Part shown: in pieces, positions 1 to 11,579 of the stretch
Layout of the letters: every line of letters starts with the position of its first letter
How positions within the stretch are numbered: the stretch's first letter is position 1
Assembly: GCF_029168945.1 (NCBI RefSeq)
Contig: NC_083601.1
Coordinates: forward strand, 35,391,660 to 35,455,659
DNA: 64,000 nt
Reading direction: 5' to 3'
DNA from: Cannabis sativa
Taxonomy: Eukaryota; Streptophyta; Magnoliopsida; Rosales; Cannabaceae
Position numbers and translations under genes: made by a program
Notes under the pieces: generated by a model
Seen by the model: only the letters and a program-made list of their open reading frames with translations
Databases searched by the model: none
What the model was told of the DNA's origin: nothing

Positions 1-502
1 ATGAAATATTTTTTGCGAAAAGAAAATTTCGATTTCGGTCAACTTTACGCACCTCAACAATGTTTTAATTTTTTCTGACAAACAAAAATACAATTAATGC
101 TTTTAATGTTTTTTTCTTGATGAACTACTATTTTTACTAGCTCGGGAAGAAAATATATATTGTGCTTAATTAACAAGAAATTAAGGATTATATCTTTCCT
201 TTTCGATTTTATGGGAATACTAATTAATAAAGAAACTAAAAGAATTACAAAATTAAAAAAAAAAAAAAAAAAAGAAACTTATGGATTGTACGTAAGTACT
301 ATTTTTTTTTTTGACATAAAATAATTAAAGTACTATATCTTTATATATTATATATTTGAATTGTTTTTTTTGCTTAACTATATATTTGTATATAGTTGTA
401 ATGTAACATGTAAAATAATACTATATATACTTATTAATCGTGTGATAATAAATCTCACAGTTTGAGTACTGTACGTATAATTATTAGTAGCGATAAGCGG
501 TG
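1..502. other. AT-rich intergenic DNA
   Basis: The stretch is AT-rich with poly-A and poly-T runs and no reading frame resembling a gene. I see no RNA gene or transposon terminus in it. It is the left flank of the Cassandra array. Confidence 0.7.
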
Positions 503-507
503 TCACA

Positions 508-942
508 TGTAACGCCCCCGCTTCAAGCCTCCATTGAGTCCTTACACCCACAGAATGAATGGCTCTTATACACGAGTACGTCACTCTGGCTGCTTCATGG
601 ATTGATGACTGACCCTACAGACCAACACGAGTGTTTTCAGCGTGCTTTGTCCTCACTCACACGCATCCTGGGAAAACTTCCCAGGAGGTCACCCATCCTT
701 GAAATTGCTCCAAGGCCAAGCACGCTTAACTGTGGAGTTCTTTCGAGATGGGCTACCGAAAAACAAGATGCACCTTGTTGATATAGGTAGTACCAATCAA
801 TCCATTTAAGCTCTATTCAACTGTGTAGTCCCATACCTACACAAGCCTCGAATCATCCCACTTGACCTTCCCTGTGCGATGTGGGATTGCACAGCTTACC
901 CGGTATTTCCCCTTACGGATCACGGGACTACTGACTGTCACA
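508..942 (-). repeat. Cassandra LTR copy 1
   Basis: 435-bp long terminal repeat with TG...CA ends. Compared with the other two copies it differs mainly near 840-880 (AAGCCTCGAATC against AGTCTCAGAATC, and CTGTGCGATG against CAGGCGATG), so it is the most diverged of the three. Confidence 0.9.
661..776 (-). ncRNA. 5S rRNA-like unit in Cassandra LTR 1
   Basis: Read on the minus strand this carries the internal RNA polymerase III promoter of plant 5S rRNA: AACTCCACAGTTAAGCGTGC (box A region), followed about 20 bases later by AGGATGGGTGACCTCCTGGG (box C region). The 5' part of 5S is poorly conserved. In known Cassandra elements this unit can drive polymerase III transcription; expression here is inferred, not shown. 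Confidence 0.8.
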
Positions 943-1000
943 ATCACCCCCTCTTACGGGGTCCGACGTCCTCGTCGACCACACTTCCGGCTGGGTCAAG

Positions 1001-1012
1001 GCTCTGATACCA
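1001..1012 (-). other. Primer-binding site (tRNA-iMet), first internal domain
   Basis: The minus strand reads TGGTATCAGAGC, complementary to the 3' end of plant initiator tRNA-Met, placed two bases inside LTR 2. This sets the element's orientation. Confidence 0.9.
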
Positions 1013-1014
1013 TT

Positions 1015-1449
1015 TGTAACGCCCCCGCTTCAAGCCTCCATTGAGTCCTTACACCCACAGAATGAATGACTCTTATACACGAGTACGTCACTCTGGCTGC
1101 TTCATGGATTGATGACTGACCCTACAGACCAACACGAGTGTTTTCAGCGTGCTTTGTCCTCACTCACACGCATCCTGGGAAAACTTCCCAGGAGGTCACC
1201 CATCCTTGAAATTGCTCCAAGGCCAAGCACGCTTAACTGTGGAGTTCTTTCGAGATGGGCTACCGAAAAACAAGATGCACCTTGTTGATATAGGTAGTAC
1301 CAATCAATCCATTTAAGCTCTATTCAACTGTGTAGTCCCATACCTACACAGTCTCAGAATCATCCCACTTGACCTTCCCCAGGCGATGTGGGATTGCACA
1401 GCTTACCCGGTATTTCCCCTTACGGATCACGGGACTACTGACTGTCACA
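1015..1449 (-). repeat. Cassandra LTR copy 2
   Basis: 435-bp middle LTR of the tandem array, flanked on both sides by a 72-bp internal domain (943-1014 and 1450-1521). It shares the 3'-half variants of copy 3 and the 5'-half variants of copy 1, as expected for a recombinant middle LTR. Confidence 0.9.
1168..1283 (-). ncRNA. 5S rRNA-like unit in Cassandra LTR 2
   Basis: Same box A and box C 5S-like promoter motifs as in LTR 1, 507 bp downstream, with no visible change in the core boxes. It is a retrotransposon-borne 5S derivative, not a functional ribosomal 5S gene, because the surrounding sequence is LTR and not 5S spacer. Confidence 0.8.
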
Positions 1450-1507
1450 ATCACCCCCTCTTACGGGGTCCGACGTCCTCGTCGACCACACTTCCGGCTG
1501 GGTCAAG

Positions 1508-1519
1508 GCTCTGATACCA
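1508..1519 (-). other. Primer-binding site (tRNA-iMet), second internal domain
   Basis: Second TGGTATCAGAGC on the minus strand, two bases from LTR 3, in the second 72-bp internal domain. Confidence 0.9.
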
Positions 1520-1521
1520 TT

Positions 1522-1958
1522 TGTAACGCCCCCGCTTCAAGCCTCCATTGGGTCCTTACACCCACAGAATGAATGACTCTTATACACGAGTACGTCAGCT
1601 GCAGGCCGCTTCATGGATTGATGACTGACCCTACAGACCAACACGAGTGTTTTCAGCGTGCTTTGTCCTCACTCACACGCATCCTGGGAAAACTTCCCAG
1701 GAGGTCACCCATCCTTGAAATTGCTCCAAGGCCAAGCACGCTTAACTGTGGAGTTCTTTCGAGATGGGCTACCGAAAAACAAGATGCACCTTGTTGATAT
1801 AGGTAGTACCAATCAATCCATTTAAGCTCTATTCAACTGTGTAGTCCCATACCTACACAGTCTCAGAATCATCCCACTTGACCTTCCCCAGGCGATGTGG
1901 GATTGCACAGCTTACCCGGTATTTCCCCTTACGGATCACGGGACTACTGACTGTCACA
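1522..1958 (-). repeat. Cassandra LTR copy 3
   Basis: 437-bp LTR at the right edge of the array. It differs from copies 1 and 2 by a small rearrangement near 1595-1612 (CAGCTGCAGGCCGCTTC in place of CACTCTGGCTGCTTC). The right copy of the target duplication TCACA follows directly. Confidence 0.9.
1677..1792 (-). ncRNA. 5S rRNA-like unit in Cassandra LTR 3
   Basis: Third copy of the 5S-like internal promoter region, identical in its box A and box C cores to the other two. Confidence 0.8.
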
Positions 1959-1963
1959 TCACA

Positions 1964-4247
1964 TACTTTCATTTAATACTATATACATCAATTGATGCAT
2001 TAATTATTATATGGTAACATTTTTTATATTGAATTGCATCTCATAATAATATTACTTCAAATGTGGTTACAAACTTTATTGGTCAATCTTATTTTTGAAA
2101 CTTCCGAGGAGTTCCATTGGTAATAAATATACCACACTATACATACTCCAATTATTCTTTATGTAGTTAATTATATATGTACGAACACAAATAAATGATT
2201 AAAATTAAAAAATTGTTACGCTTATAATAGTCCAATAATAGTAGTGTTGTAGACTATTATAAATAGCAACGAAGTTAAGGAAAGTTACTACTCAATTTTT
2301 TTAAAGAAAAAGATAGACAACCTAGGGCCGGTTAGTAGTCATGATTTATTATGATTAGGGTAAATAAAATAACAATTTTAAACCAAGTTGCAATAAGAAA
2401 TTGGAAGAAAATACGCAAATATATGTTTAATTATATATATTTTTCTGAATTGTTTTTCTTCTTCTAATTTATAATATTAAGTCAACGATTAGTTGCATAG
2501 TAGTGATGCCGTACGTGATAGCAATTCATTAGATATAATTATCTTTTGCATCTTAAATTAAAGCATATATATATAAATTTGGAGCAATGCTCATGATCTT
2601 ACAAGATTATTTATATAAGCAACGAATATAGAATTTAACAAATAAACAAACAAACAAAAAGTATTATATATCTATCAAATAAGAATAAGATGAAAAAAAT
2701 TAATGGCTACATATTTATGGTTGAGTGATTATGCTTATAGTATCTAATTTATAATTAGGACTAATTTACTTAACATTTGAAAAATTGAGGTAATTATATA
2801 TGTTGTAAAATAAACAATATTGAAATAGCCGAATTAATCAAGTAATTCATATATACATACAAAAAAAAGTTATTTATATATATATATGCAGATGTATATT
2901 AATTACTATATTATACCGAAATAAATTATACCCGTTATTTTTCTTAATTTATACACTATCTTTTTATTATTTTTTTTGGTATTAATTGTTTCGAATTATA
3001 TATAGTTTATACACAAGTTTATTTGTTTTGTTGAAACAACTAAAACTAGCTTAGTGGTGAGAGAGATGGGAAAAAAGGAATGGTCATGAGTTCGAATCCA
3101 GAACTTTTAAACTATTAAGCTAATATATAATTATAAAATACCATTAATAGCACGTTTAATTAATGGCACGTTTAATTAACCTTTCCTCCAAGTAATAATA
3201 CTGTTTATACTTTTTACACGTCAACTACGTACTGTACATGTTAATGTGTTTGTTTTTACGTACGTGCGTCAGAAAGAAACTGTGGAAATATAATCAATAT
3301 TAAAAATTCATTAATGGGGCGTAAATTCAATAGCACATGCAATTGGTCCTGAGTGTCAACTACTCATCAACTGTATGGTATTAGTCTCCTCTCCACTATT
3401 AAGGCTTATAGTAAATTCTGACTTGCATTAATTCAGCCTTTTTTGTTTTCTTCTTTTCCCTGTTTTTGGTTTTGGAGCAACGCTCATTAATTAATTTCAT
3501 TTCTTTTTCTATCCAATATTTTTATATCTTTTCTGAGGAATATTCTCAAATATGATCTAATTAATTATTATGCTTCACAATATCAAAATTTTTAATGACT
3601 ATAAATAATCGATTAAATGAGTCGTAATGGTTAGAAATTAGAATACTGATCATGACTCTACGTTTATAAATAAATATTGGTAGAATAATTATTTTTTAAT
3701 TATAAATAAATATGTAAGTTTAATTTTTTGTGGTAATAACTGTAAGTACTACATTGTCGTTAAATGTTATTGGTATATTTAAACTAATTTTTTTTAAAAA
3801 AAATAAAAATTTAGGGACCTAGATCAATTAGAGATTGTCACGTGATAATTTATTTAACACCTAACAGTCGGATATTTACAGAAATTTTAAAATTATAACT
3901 TAAATATTATTGCTACAAAAAATTAAACTTAAGTAATATTTATTTGTAATTAAAAATTATTAAATTTAGATTGTTATGCTGCAAATTATTTATAATAGTG
4001 TTCAAAACTAGTTTGTTTTTCTACTTTGTAAAGATTGGATCTAGCTAGCAGGTATAATTAATATATAATATAATTTAAAGTATATAATTAATAACATAAT
4101 AGTTTTATATATCAAGTTGTAAAAAGTATATATATAAACTAGATGCCATATATATGAATCAATATATATATATATAGTACTGATATATAAATAGATATAT
4201 AGATGATTATTATATATCAATATACCTATTATATTTCATATATACAT
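1964..4247. other. AT-rich intergenic DNA, no gene seen
   Basis: Very AT-rich with TA-microsatellite stretches, densest around 4060-4256. Apart from the SINE-like unit near 3047-3099 I see no coding frame or transposon terminus. The TA-rich right end is the insertion site of the large MULE. Confidence 0.6.
3040..3110 (+). mobile_element. tRNA-derived SINE-like head
   Basis: TAGCTTAGTGG at 3047-3057 matches a polymerase III box A, and GAGTTCGAATCC at 3088-3099 matches box B, at spacing normal for a tRNA promoter. The sequence between cannot form a complete tRNA cloverleaf and there is no acceptor-stem pairing, so a SINE head is more likely than a tRNA gene. No tail or target duplication was delimited. 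Confidence 0.4.
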
Positions 4248-4256
4248 ATATATATA

Positions 4257-4304
4257 GGCAGCCGATTTTGTGCCCAAATGTGCAAAACACGGAATGGAAT
4301 CCGT
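4257..4304 (+). repeat. MULE left terminal inverted repeat
   Basis: Outer part of the left TIR. It contains the small palindrome CACGGA-ATGGAA-TCCGTG near 4289-4306, whose counterpart in the right TIR has different bases but keeps the pairing. Weaker similarity extends inward to about 4450. Confidence 0.6.
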
Positions 4305-5029
4305 GTACGGCAGGTAGGTCCCACGTTAGAATAGTTATAATTTTTAATTATTTATTTAAGTTGGCAACCGGTTATTCTAGGTTAGGTAACCGGTTGTAAA
4401 TTTGTATTTTTAATTAAAAAATAAAAAGGTACAATTTAATTACTGTTCACGTCAGTTAAAGTAAAAAAAAGTACAACAGCTTTACTGTTCGTGGCAGTTA
4501 ATTGTACAAATATACTGTAGGCAGTGGGTCCATGTTGTCGGAGTGGGGTTATTTTGGTATTTTACATCATGTATGTAATTTTGGAATTGTAGTTGAGTAC
4601 ATAATATCACGTACCGAGTACATTAATTGTTTATGCATGCTGTTTAGTAAAATTAGTGTACAAAATATCACGTACCGAGTACAAAATATCACGTACAGAG
4701 TACATTCATATTTGTTTCGTAGTACATTGTTAAGAATAATTTGTTATAAATTATGAAATTATGTGTTGGTATATATTGAGTTTTAAGTTGGTGTATTATT
4801 TTTATTTTTATTATTGTGTATAAAAAAATACAATTACTATGGAAATTTTTGACCTTATAAGATTGAATTTTCTTGGGTAAAATAATTTATTTGTTCATTA
4901 ATTATAAATTTGAGATTTGTTGAGATAAATACCTTAAACACGGCAAACATAACATGAAGTATATAAATGTAGAGTTTTTGAAGCAATAACTAGAGTCATA
5001 AACCTTAAAACATCAACGGTTAAAAATAG

Positions 5030-7339
5030 CTAGTTATATATATGAATGACCATAGTATGATTCTTGTGTGGTGGAAGGCGGTTCAGGGAAATACGCGTTG
5101 GAGTGTTCATTGAATGAGTCAGTTGTTGGTTGATTGTGTGCTGACTGTTGCCCCTGAGATCCAAAGATTCGTTGACGGCTTGGGCACCGCCGATAATCAT
5201 GGCCTGATGAGCGACAAATGCGACAATGTCTTGAGTTTCTTGGGATCTGCTCCCCGTTCGGTCCTTCCCTTGATTTCCCGTACCCTTTGTTCTCACAACT
5301 TCAGGGTCTTTAATAATGTCGGGGTTGTTACGATATCTTCCAGGGTTGTGGCGTCTGTCCTTCTGGATTGGAACTCATCTCAAATTCTTCCTTCAACATT
5401 AGAGTTAGCCGTTCAATCTCTTCCTTTGCACGCGTGTACGAATCCTCTGTTTTTGCTGCATAGAAAGTCAAGTTATAAGTTAATGAGGTGAGAGATCCAA
5501 ACCTAGCCATCTCATAAATGTGTTGTTGTTCTTGGGCCGGGGGGTTAAAATGTAGGTGGAGATTTGTCTTCGCGGATTTGCTCCATCGCTTCATGAGAAG
5601 AGTATTAGGTATTCTTCTGATGTTTAATCTTTTCATTGTAGCCCATAAATGTCTACAAGGGTACCCCTGACTTTCATATAGCATGCGCCTACAAAGTGTA
5701 GTGCTCGTTGGCCTTCACAAGAATGAACTCGGTATCGGACTTCCGTGATGCTTTGAAACTTTCCAATGGTGTATATCCGCCACTCTCCTTCTTGCTCCTC
5801 ACTTATGACAAAATAATTATTCTCTAAATCAAAGTCGCTCAAAGCAACCTTGTGGTACATAGTTCTTTGTGGTAGAATTCAAAGACATTGGTTGTAGTAC
5901 GTGGTCGAAGCATGTAGGATTAGGTGGGTGAGGTCGAGTGCATCCGCTTTTGAAGTCATTTGCAGCCTCGTTGTGTTCGAGCTTTGAGATCGTCATATCT
6001 ATGGTTGTTACGAACTCGCGCAAGCAATAATTCTTCTCTAAAAATTTTTTTAGTGGCCGAGTTGATCGATTCGCAACGTTGTGTGGTTCTCATTCCCGCA
6101 ACGAATGAACCCCTTAAATAAGTTTCTCGCCCATCGTTTTCTTGTGTCGAATGTTGTTTGGCACCATTCATTATCTGTTAGTTGTTGGGTTTCGACGACG
6201 TCTAACCATCTTGCTTCGAAATCCTCCTCCTCGTAGTAGTTGTACATTAGATCTTTAAACATTTTCAAGAAGATCGGATCTTTAACCTTTTTGGAAGCAT
6301 TTGTATTGAGATGCCAAGCACATAGACGGTGTGTCACATCAGGCATGTGTTCCATGATGGCCTCGTTTCATGGCCACATCTTGGTCAGTAACTACAACAT
6401 TTGGCTTCTTATCTCCATGGCATTCGAGAAATTTTTGAAGTAGCCAACGATAGGATGGAAGCTTCTCGTGGAGGAGTAGAGCGAACCCGAAGATGCATGT
6501 GTTGAAATGGTGGTTTACGCCAATGAGAACAGTGAGAGGCTTATTGTACTCATTTGTCATGTAGGTGGTATCAAACCCTAGTACATCCCCAAAAGCCACA
6601 TAGTCGACACGTGAGTTTCCATCTGCCCAAAATAAGTTAGCCAATCGATTCTCCTCGTCCACCTGATATACAACGAAGAAATTTGGATCCCTCTCTCGCG
6701 AGACAATCAAGAAATCCCAACGCTCCTTCCGAGTCCGTCTCTATCTTTTCTTCTCGCTTGGCACCAGCAACCCTGTTGTAGACATCTCGAAGTTGACATG
6801 GCATTCTCTCGTAACCTCCACTTTGCAAAGCAACATGAGACATTATGTTGGCAGTTTTAATTCCAACTGAGTTCATCGACCTAACTTGGGCAAGCAAGCC
6901 ATCGGACACTACTCGGTATGATCTCAAAATTGTACCTCACTTGATGAAGCGAGGTCGTGATTGTGTATTGTGCCGAACTCTTTGCATTTCCAAGTGTTAG
7001 ATGGTTGTGTGAGTAAAATACGTAATGCCGCTCGACATCCGGTTCTAGTGACATCATGAGGTCTCTTTTTTCTTTGTGTTTCCGTTATTGTGATTCTTTT
7101 GTAACCCTCGGAACAACAAACCCACTCGCGCATTACGATGACTCCGTGAGAACGTCGTACATCATCTTTTCTTGTGCCGAAACCCATCCGTTTCGCATAC
7201 ATTTCGTAGAATGCTTCCCATTTTCCCGCTTGTCGAGACTCTTGCCTAGGACGTCACATATTTGAATCTCATTCACTGGTTTTGTGATGTTTAGCTCTGC
7301 TGTTATGCTTTCCCATTCGTAGGTTTGTTCCTCATTCAT
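5030..7339 (-). pseudogene. FAR1/MURA-type MULE transposase, decayed
   Basis: Successive minus-strand fragments give a whole transposase in order. A FAR1-type DNA-binding region lies at about 7200-6950 (YAKRMGFGTRKDDVRRS, then TGCRAALRI and IHNHDLA). The MULE transposase core follows at about 6710-6050, with DTTYMTNEYNKPLTVLIG (first catalytic Asp), VVVTDQDVAM (second Asp) and the CAWHLNTNASKK CxxH signature. A SWIM zinc-finger remnant (SQGYPCRHLWATMKR) is at about 5680-5640, and a FAR1-like tail (TKGTGNQGK) at about 5290. At least eight changes of reading frame separate the pieces, while stops inside the pieces are rare, so it cannot be translated as one protein. The family encodes the transposase that cuts and pastes MULEs, and domesticated relatives include FHY3/FAR1. 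This copy is probably dead. Confidence 0.88.
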
Positions 7340-7645
7340 GTTCTCTCGCCCGAGACTCGGCCTCCATATTGTATCTCGTTTGAATTAACAAATTAAATGA
7401 TAAAGTTAATAGGTAAGGAATGGTTTTCGAGAAAGATAAAAAAAGGACTTACTGATAAGTAACCAATTGTTCCTTCGACGTTAATGTACTGGAGTGGAGT
7501 TACAAGTGTTCGATTGTTATTGATATCGAAGAATTAGAGATGAAGACTAAGGGAAAGATAGTGGTGAGTCGATTTAAATTAGATTTTATGAGATTGAATG
7601 CCTCGATTGTAGAGTAATATGGGTTGGTGATCACATTTAAGTGTG

Positions 7646-8040
7646 TTGGGCTGATATTAATGTGCCTCTCAAATATTGGAAACTCTATTCCACTCTCTTC
7701 GTACGTTTGAACAAGAAAATAGTACAATTACATTTACTTTTGAATAAATTAATTGGAAAATAATGTTATTGTATGATTTTTGGGTTTAGATATTTTGTTG
7801 AGTTGTATGGGTTGGTGGTAACATTTAAAATTGTTGGGCTTATATGAATGGGCCTTTACCAACCTTTTTTAATGAATTAAAACACTTCGTACGTCGTGGA
7901 TAAAAGTAATAGTACATTTTTGTATTTCGGACAATAAAGATTGAAAAGTAAGGATGTTTTTTTTGTATGAATTGATGACATTTTTTAGTAGAATGGGTAG
8001 TTTCTCCCATTTATATATGTTGGGCTGATATTAATGGGCC
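7646..8040 (-). promoter_or_regulatory. Three ~187-bp spaced repeats with paired TGGGCY motifs upstream of the transposase
   Basis: TTGGGCTGATATTAATGTGCC (7646), TTGGGCTTATATGAATGGGCC (7834) and TTGGGCTGATATTAATGGGCC (8020) recur at spacings of 188 and 186 bp, each preceded by a GGGTTGGT-like block in the first two. TGGGCY is the site II element bound by TCP factors in plant promoters of proliferating cells. They lie 5' of the minus-strand transposase frame, so they may be its promoter or remnants of a diverged tandem triplication. Function is inferred. Confidence 0.4.
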
Positions 8041-8380
8041 ATTGACCTACATCTTCTTATGAATTAAACCGTCGTTGTACGTTAGAACAGTACCGTAGTA
8101 CATTAGGTTTTCTGGGAAAACGGGATTGATGAATAATGTTGACATTTGACCATACTACGTACGCCTACACGTGTATTTAACTCGTGTAATTCGTAAATTT
8201 AACCACCCCTCTTTTGACACATCGTATGTGCCCAATGGAGTACATCCCGCTTGAGTACAACTAACTAAAAACGTACCGTAGGGTTATTCTCCACGACTTA
8301 TATAACACACTTCGAGACGTTTTCCAATCCAAACCCTCAAGTTTATAGAGAAATTAACTTGTAATTTAGTTATTAGCATT

Positions 8381-8835
8381 ACATATATCAAGTATGAGTT
8401 CAGTCCACACCGGGTTATTTTCAATGGACCAAATGAAGGTATCTATAGTAGGTACGAAGACGCCGTAAGCAAAAACACTAATTTCCGATGCGTCCATAAA
8501 AATAATTCGTTATGAATCTTTCATAGAAGCTTTCTCTCGCTTTATGTCTACATGGAGAGACGGGACAATGCTTCAATGGGCGGCAAGTTAGACAACTTTG
8601 CTTTGTGTTAATGAGTTTCCCCGCATGTGGGATTCCGATGATGATAATGATGAAGAGGCTATCCCGAATTCCGTTTCCTCACCGTTTGATGAGGGTGAAT
8701 GCTGCGGTGCAAATAAATCACCCGAACGAGGACAACATGAATGATTCGACCGACAAAGGTGAGGACCGAAATGGAGATGATGTAGAAGTTGGGGACAAAG
8801 AAGGAGTGGATACTTCTCCAAAAAACAAGAAATGA
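8381..8835 (+). pseudogene. Broken cargo ORF with weak viroplasmin/RNase H1 N-terminal-like segment
   Basis: From about 8387 a plus-strand frame reads VIFNGPNEGIYSRYEDAV and then NFRCVHK, which resembles the small domain found at the N terminus of RNase H1 and in viroplasmin (pattern G...GIY..W/Y..). It meets a stop near 8512, and an overlapping frame continues with SFIEAFSRFMSTWRDG. A third segment (8605-8835) is acidic and hydrophilic. Homology rests on a short motif only. It lies between the transposase promoter region and other MULE cargo and is not translatable as one protein. Confidence 0.25.
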
Positions 8836-9193
8836 TGCTTTGTGTTAGTGTCCAAGTTATGTTATTTTATATTTTGATGCTATAATGTACTATCGCATTT
8901 GTTATGAAATCTCGTATTTCGGTTTATTTTGCGTATTAATGTCACTTTCCTCATTAATTAATTGTGGAATTAAAAGTGAAGTGAATCATTGTGAAATCAC
9001 AACCGCAAACGTAAAGAAAATAGACTTAAAATAATATAGTAGAGTTACACACAACTATATATATAATGGAGGTAAGTTCTTCAATCTCATTAAATGGCAT
9101 AACAAAAAGTTGATAGAACGGCCATATGAGATGAGTTGTAACAAAAGTACACTACATATATATAAAATACCACGATTGAAACCGAACGGATGT

Positions 9194-9675
9194 TCAATCA
9201 AGTTCTATAACTTGAGGGAACTTCCGTTGAGACGGAGGGCTATTGTCTCTGAACGGGGACTTTGGTCGTGAAGGAGTTTCTCTTGGAGTAGTGATTGGTG
9301 ATTCTTGTTTTACATGAAGTGGGTAGTGGGGTATGGACACCTCGGTGTAGTCGAGAATGTCATCCATGATACCCTCTAATTTTTGTCTTGAAGTGTTGGC
9401 TTCTTGCATGAAGTGGGCTGTATGGTACATGTGTGTTCCGCCGCTTGTACGACTCTGCTTGGCCTCCGTGGCTCGTGAATGAGCCTTCCTTGTCGCCTTT
9501 TCGTGTTCGTGGAGAACGGACTCCGGCCTTGCACGCTTGGACATCCTGACATGGAGGCTGAACGGAGTCTTGGACTCCGTGACGGTGTACCTACGGGTCT
9601 TGTGGAAGAGAAAGGATGCGGTGGGGATTTTGGAGGACTTGTTTCAAAAGGGTTGAAGTTTTGGTAAGGGTCCAT
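9194..9675 (-). pseudogene. Unrecognised Pro/Ser/Arg-rich small protein, one frameshift
   Basis: Two overlapping minus-strand frames make one sequence if a frameshift near 9545 is allowed. The first part starts MDPYQNFNPFETSPPKSPPH and is rich in Ser-Pro and Thr-Pro. The second is basic and then Pro-rich, ending FPQVIELD at 9194. About 155 residues in total. It looks intrinsically disordered, with many SP/TP and RP motifs and no membrane segment. I do not recognise a family. It sits inside the MULE between the transposase and the duplicated unit. Confidence 0.4.
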
Positions 9676-9679
9676 TTGA

Positions 9680-11560
9680 TTTAGGAAATAGTAAAACGGG
9701 GTTTCAAAATAAATGCTTAGTTTGTAAAACCTAACCTTTACTTATATAGTGGTTTGGTGGGTTGATGTACACGTAATTCGGTTCATGTAATTTAATAATG
9801 GATTTTTTTTTTCCCAATTAAACCATTTAATAGTTAATAAATTTTGACAATGGTAATATCCACTTACGACAATCTAAAAAATCCCAATTTACCCATTTAG
9901 ATAACCAATGTTAATAAGAGTGAATCAAATCCAAACAAAATCTAAGTAATATAAAAAAGTACTATGTGATGTGACATTTTTCTATTAAAAAGAATAGTAC
10001 GTACGGTTTTTTGATTTAAATAATAATTTCCAGATTTGAAGTAAAAAAAAAATGTCACATCACCATCTTGAAATAATAAGTACATGGTTTAAATGGTGAA
10101 ATAAAAAATGTGATATGACATCCACTCATTTCAGTAGTCAATAATTTATTAACATTTCACTTGTCCAAATTTTAATAACAAAAATGTGATATTAGTATAT
10201 TACAAATTTCAACAAATATTAAATCTCCTTAAGTAATATACCTAGGTTTCGTGTTTGCATATAGTATCTTAATTAACTCAAATCAGGGAATCCCATGAGA
10301 TCTGCATGTACTGAATTTGATTTGACGTTACACTGTGACATCTCTGACGTACGTTATTTAAAGCATATGAAATATTCCATTTAACGTCAGTGAGTACACT
10401 GTAGGACGTAGACGAGAAAATTAAATATTGATAAGACAAAGAATTGGTTTTTTTAGTGAGTATGCAGAAATTAAAATTAGAGGAAATTAATAGTCCATAC
10501 TTGGGTAAGAAGATTACAATATTTGGACAATTTTGAAATAATTCCCAACAATATAAGAATGTGGACTATTAAGAATGGGTAGTAGTCCAAATTTAGTACA
10601 ACTCGTAAATAGGAAATGGTTGAAACTGTATTAAAATAAGTATTTTACGAATAAATATGTACGAAATTATAGTTTACATTTGACAACAACTTCTAATTAT
10701 CTCATTAAATTCAAATATTGAGTAAACATAATTGCACCATACTGTATTTACGGTGTGACGTACTGTGCACAGATATTGATGTACTTTATTTTCAAACTTG
10801 AACTTATTGAGATATGGGAGATCCATCTTCTGCCGTACATTGAAATACGTCACAAATATATTTGCTAATTAATTTTTGGGAACCACATTACAATTTTTCA
10901 CATATTTATTTAAACATTACAAATTTCCAATATTAAAAGTGAACACCCAACTACCATTACCATTAAGATGTTATGAATCCGTGTTGGTAAAATTAATATT
11001 AAATATTTTCATTTAAAACCTGATTTGACTAGACTGTACACCCTATCAATCAAGATGACTTTGTCAATGCATTGGAAAAAGACATTTGGAAAATCCAACC
11101 CAAATTGTGAAGTGAGTTCAAATTTCAAATTAAATAATATTTAAAAATAATAATTAATAATTTCAAAGGTATTACTAATTACTTCGATAGTAATTATATG
11201 TCATTATTTCACTAATTTTGTACCATTAATCCGTATAAGGTCACAACATTATGGTGTACCATCTACTTTGAAAACACTAGCTCATCCACTTATTTTATTT
11301 TGGAATTATTTTTTAAAATATGACATTGCAAGTGTTGTTCGTAACTTATTGGAAATAGTGAAACTCAATGGCACATATTGAGTGAACATATTTCCATTCC
11401 AAATAAAATTTAAGTTTACAACATAAAGACATACACAATAGAACGAGAATTTGTACATAACTTAGTTGTATCCCAAAATAAATTAATTAGGATGTTTTTT
11501 ACACCGAAAAATGTAGGTTGTATTGAGATATACTATAATATCAAGTACTATTATCACATG
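9680..11560. other. AT-rich MULE interior, no gene seen
   Basis: AT-rich with scattered CGTACG and TGACGT motifs. Reading frames are short and random-looking. I found no transposon termini or RNA gene. Confidence 0.5.
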
Positions 11561-11579
11561 ATGCTTTATCCGACTCAAG

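Larger units (their letters stand above)
508..1958 (-). mobile_element. Cassandra-type TRIM retrotransposon, tandem LTR-int-LTR-int-LTR
   Basis: Three direct repeats of about 435 bp alternate with two 72-bp internal domains. Each LTR begins TGTAACGCC and ends GTCACA on the plus strand. Each internal domain ends with GCTCTGATACCA, the complement of the initiator-methionine tRNA primer-binding site TGGTATCAGAGC, two bases from the next LTR, and carries a purine-rich tract (AAGAGGGGGTGAT on the minus strand) next to the other LTR, so the element reads on the minus strand. The LTRs contain 5S rRNA-like sequence, the hallmark of Cassandra, a non-coding miniature LTR element. The array is flanked by a perfect 5-bp target duplication TCACA (503-507 and 1959-1963). 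The extra LTR most simply reflects unequal recombination after a single insertion. No protein is encoded; the short ORFs here are artefacts. Confidence 0.93.

Noticed and set aside
500..1797. Repeated open frames of 60-93 codons on the plus strand
   Set aside because: They run antisense through Cassandra LTRs and recur only because the LTR recurs; no protein similarity.
3047..3099. Possible tRNA gene
   Set aside because: Box A and box B are present but no acceptor or anticodon stem can be formed; better read as a SINE head.
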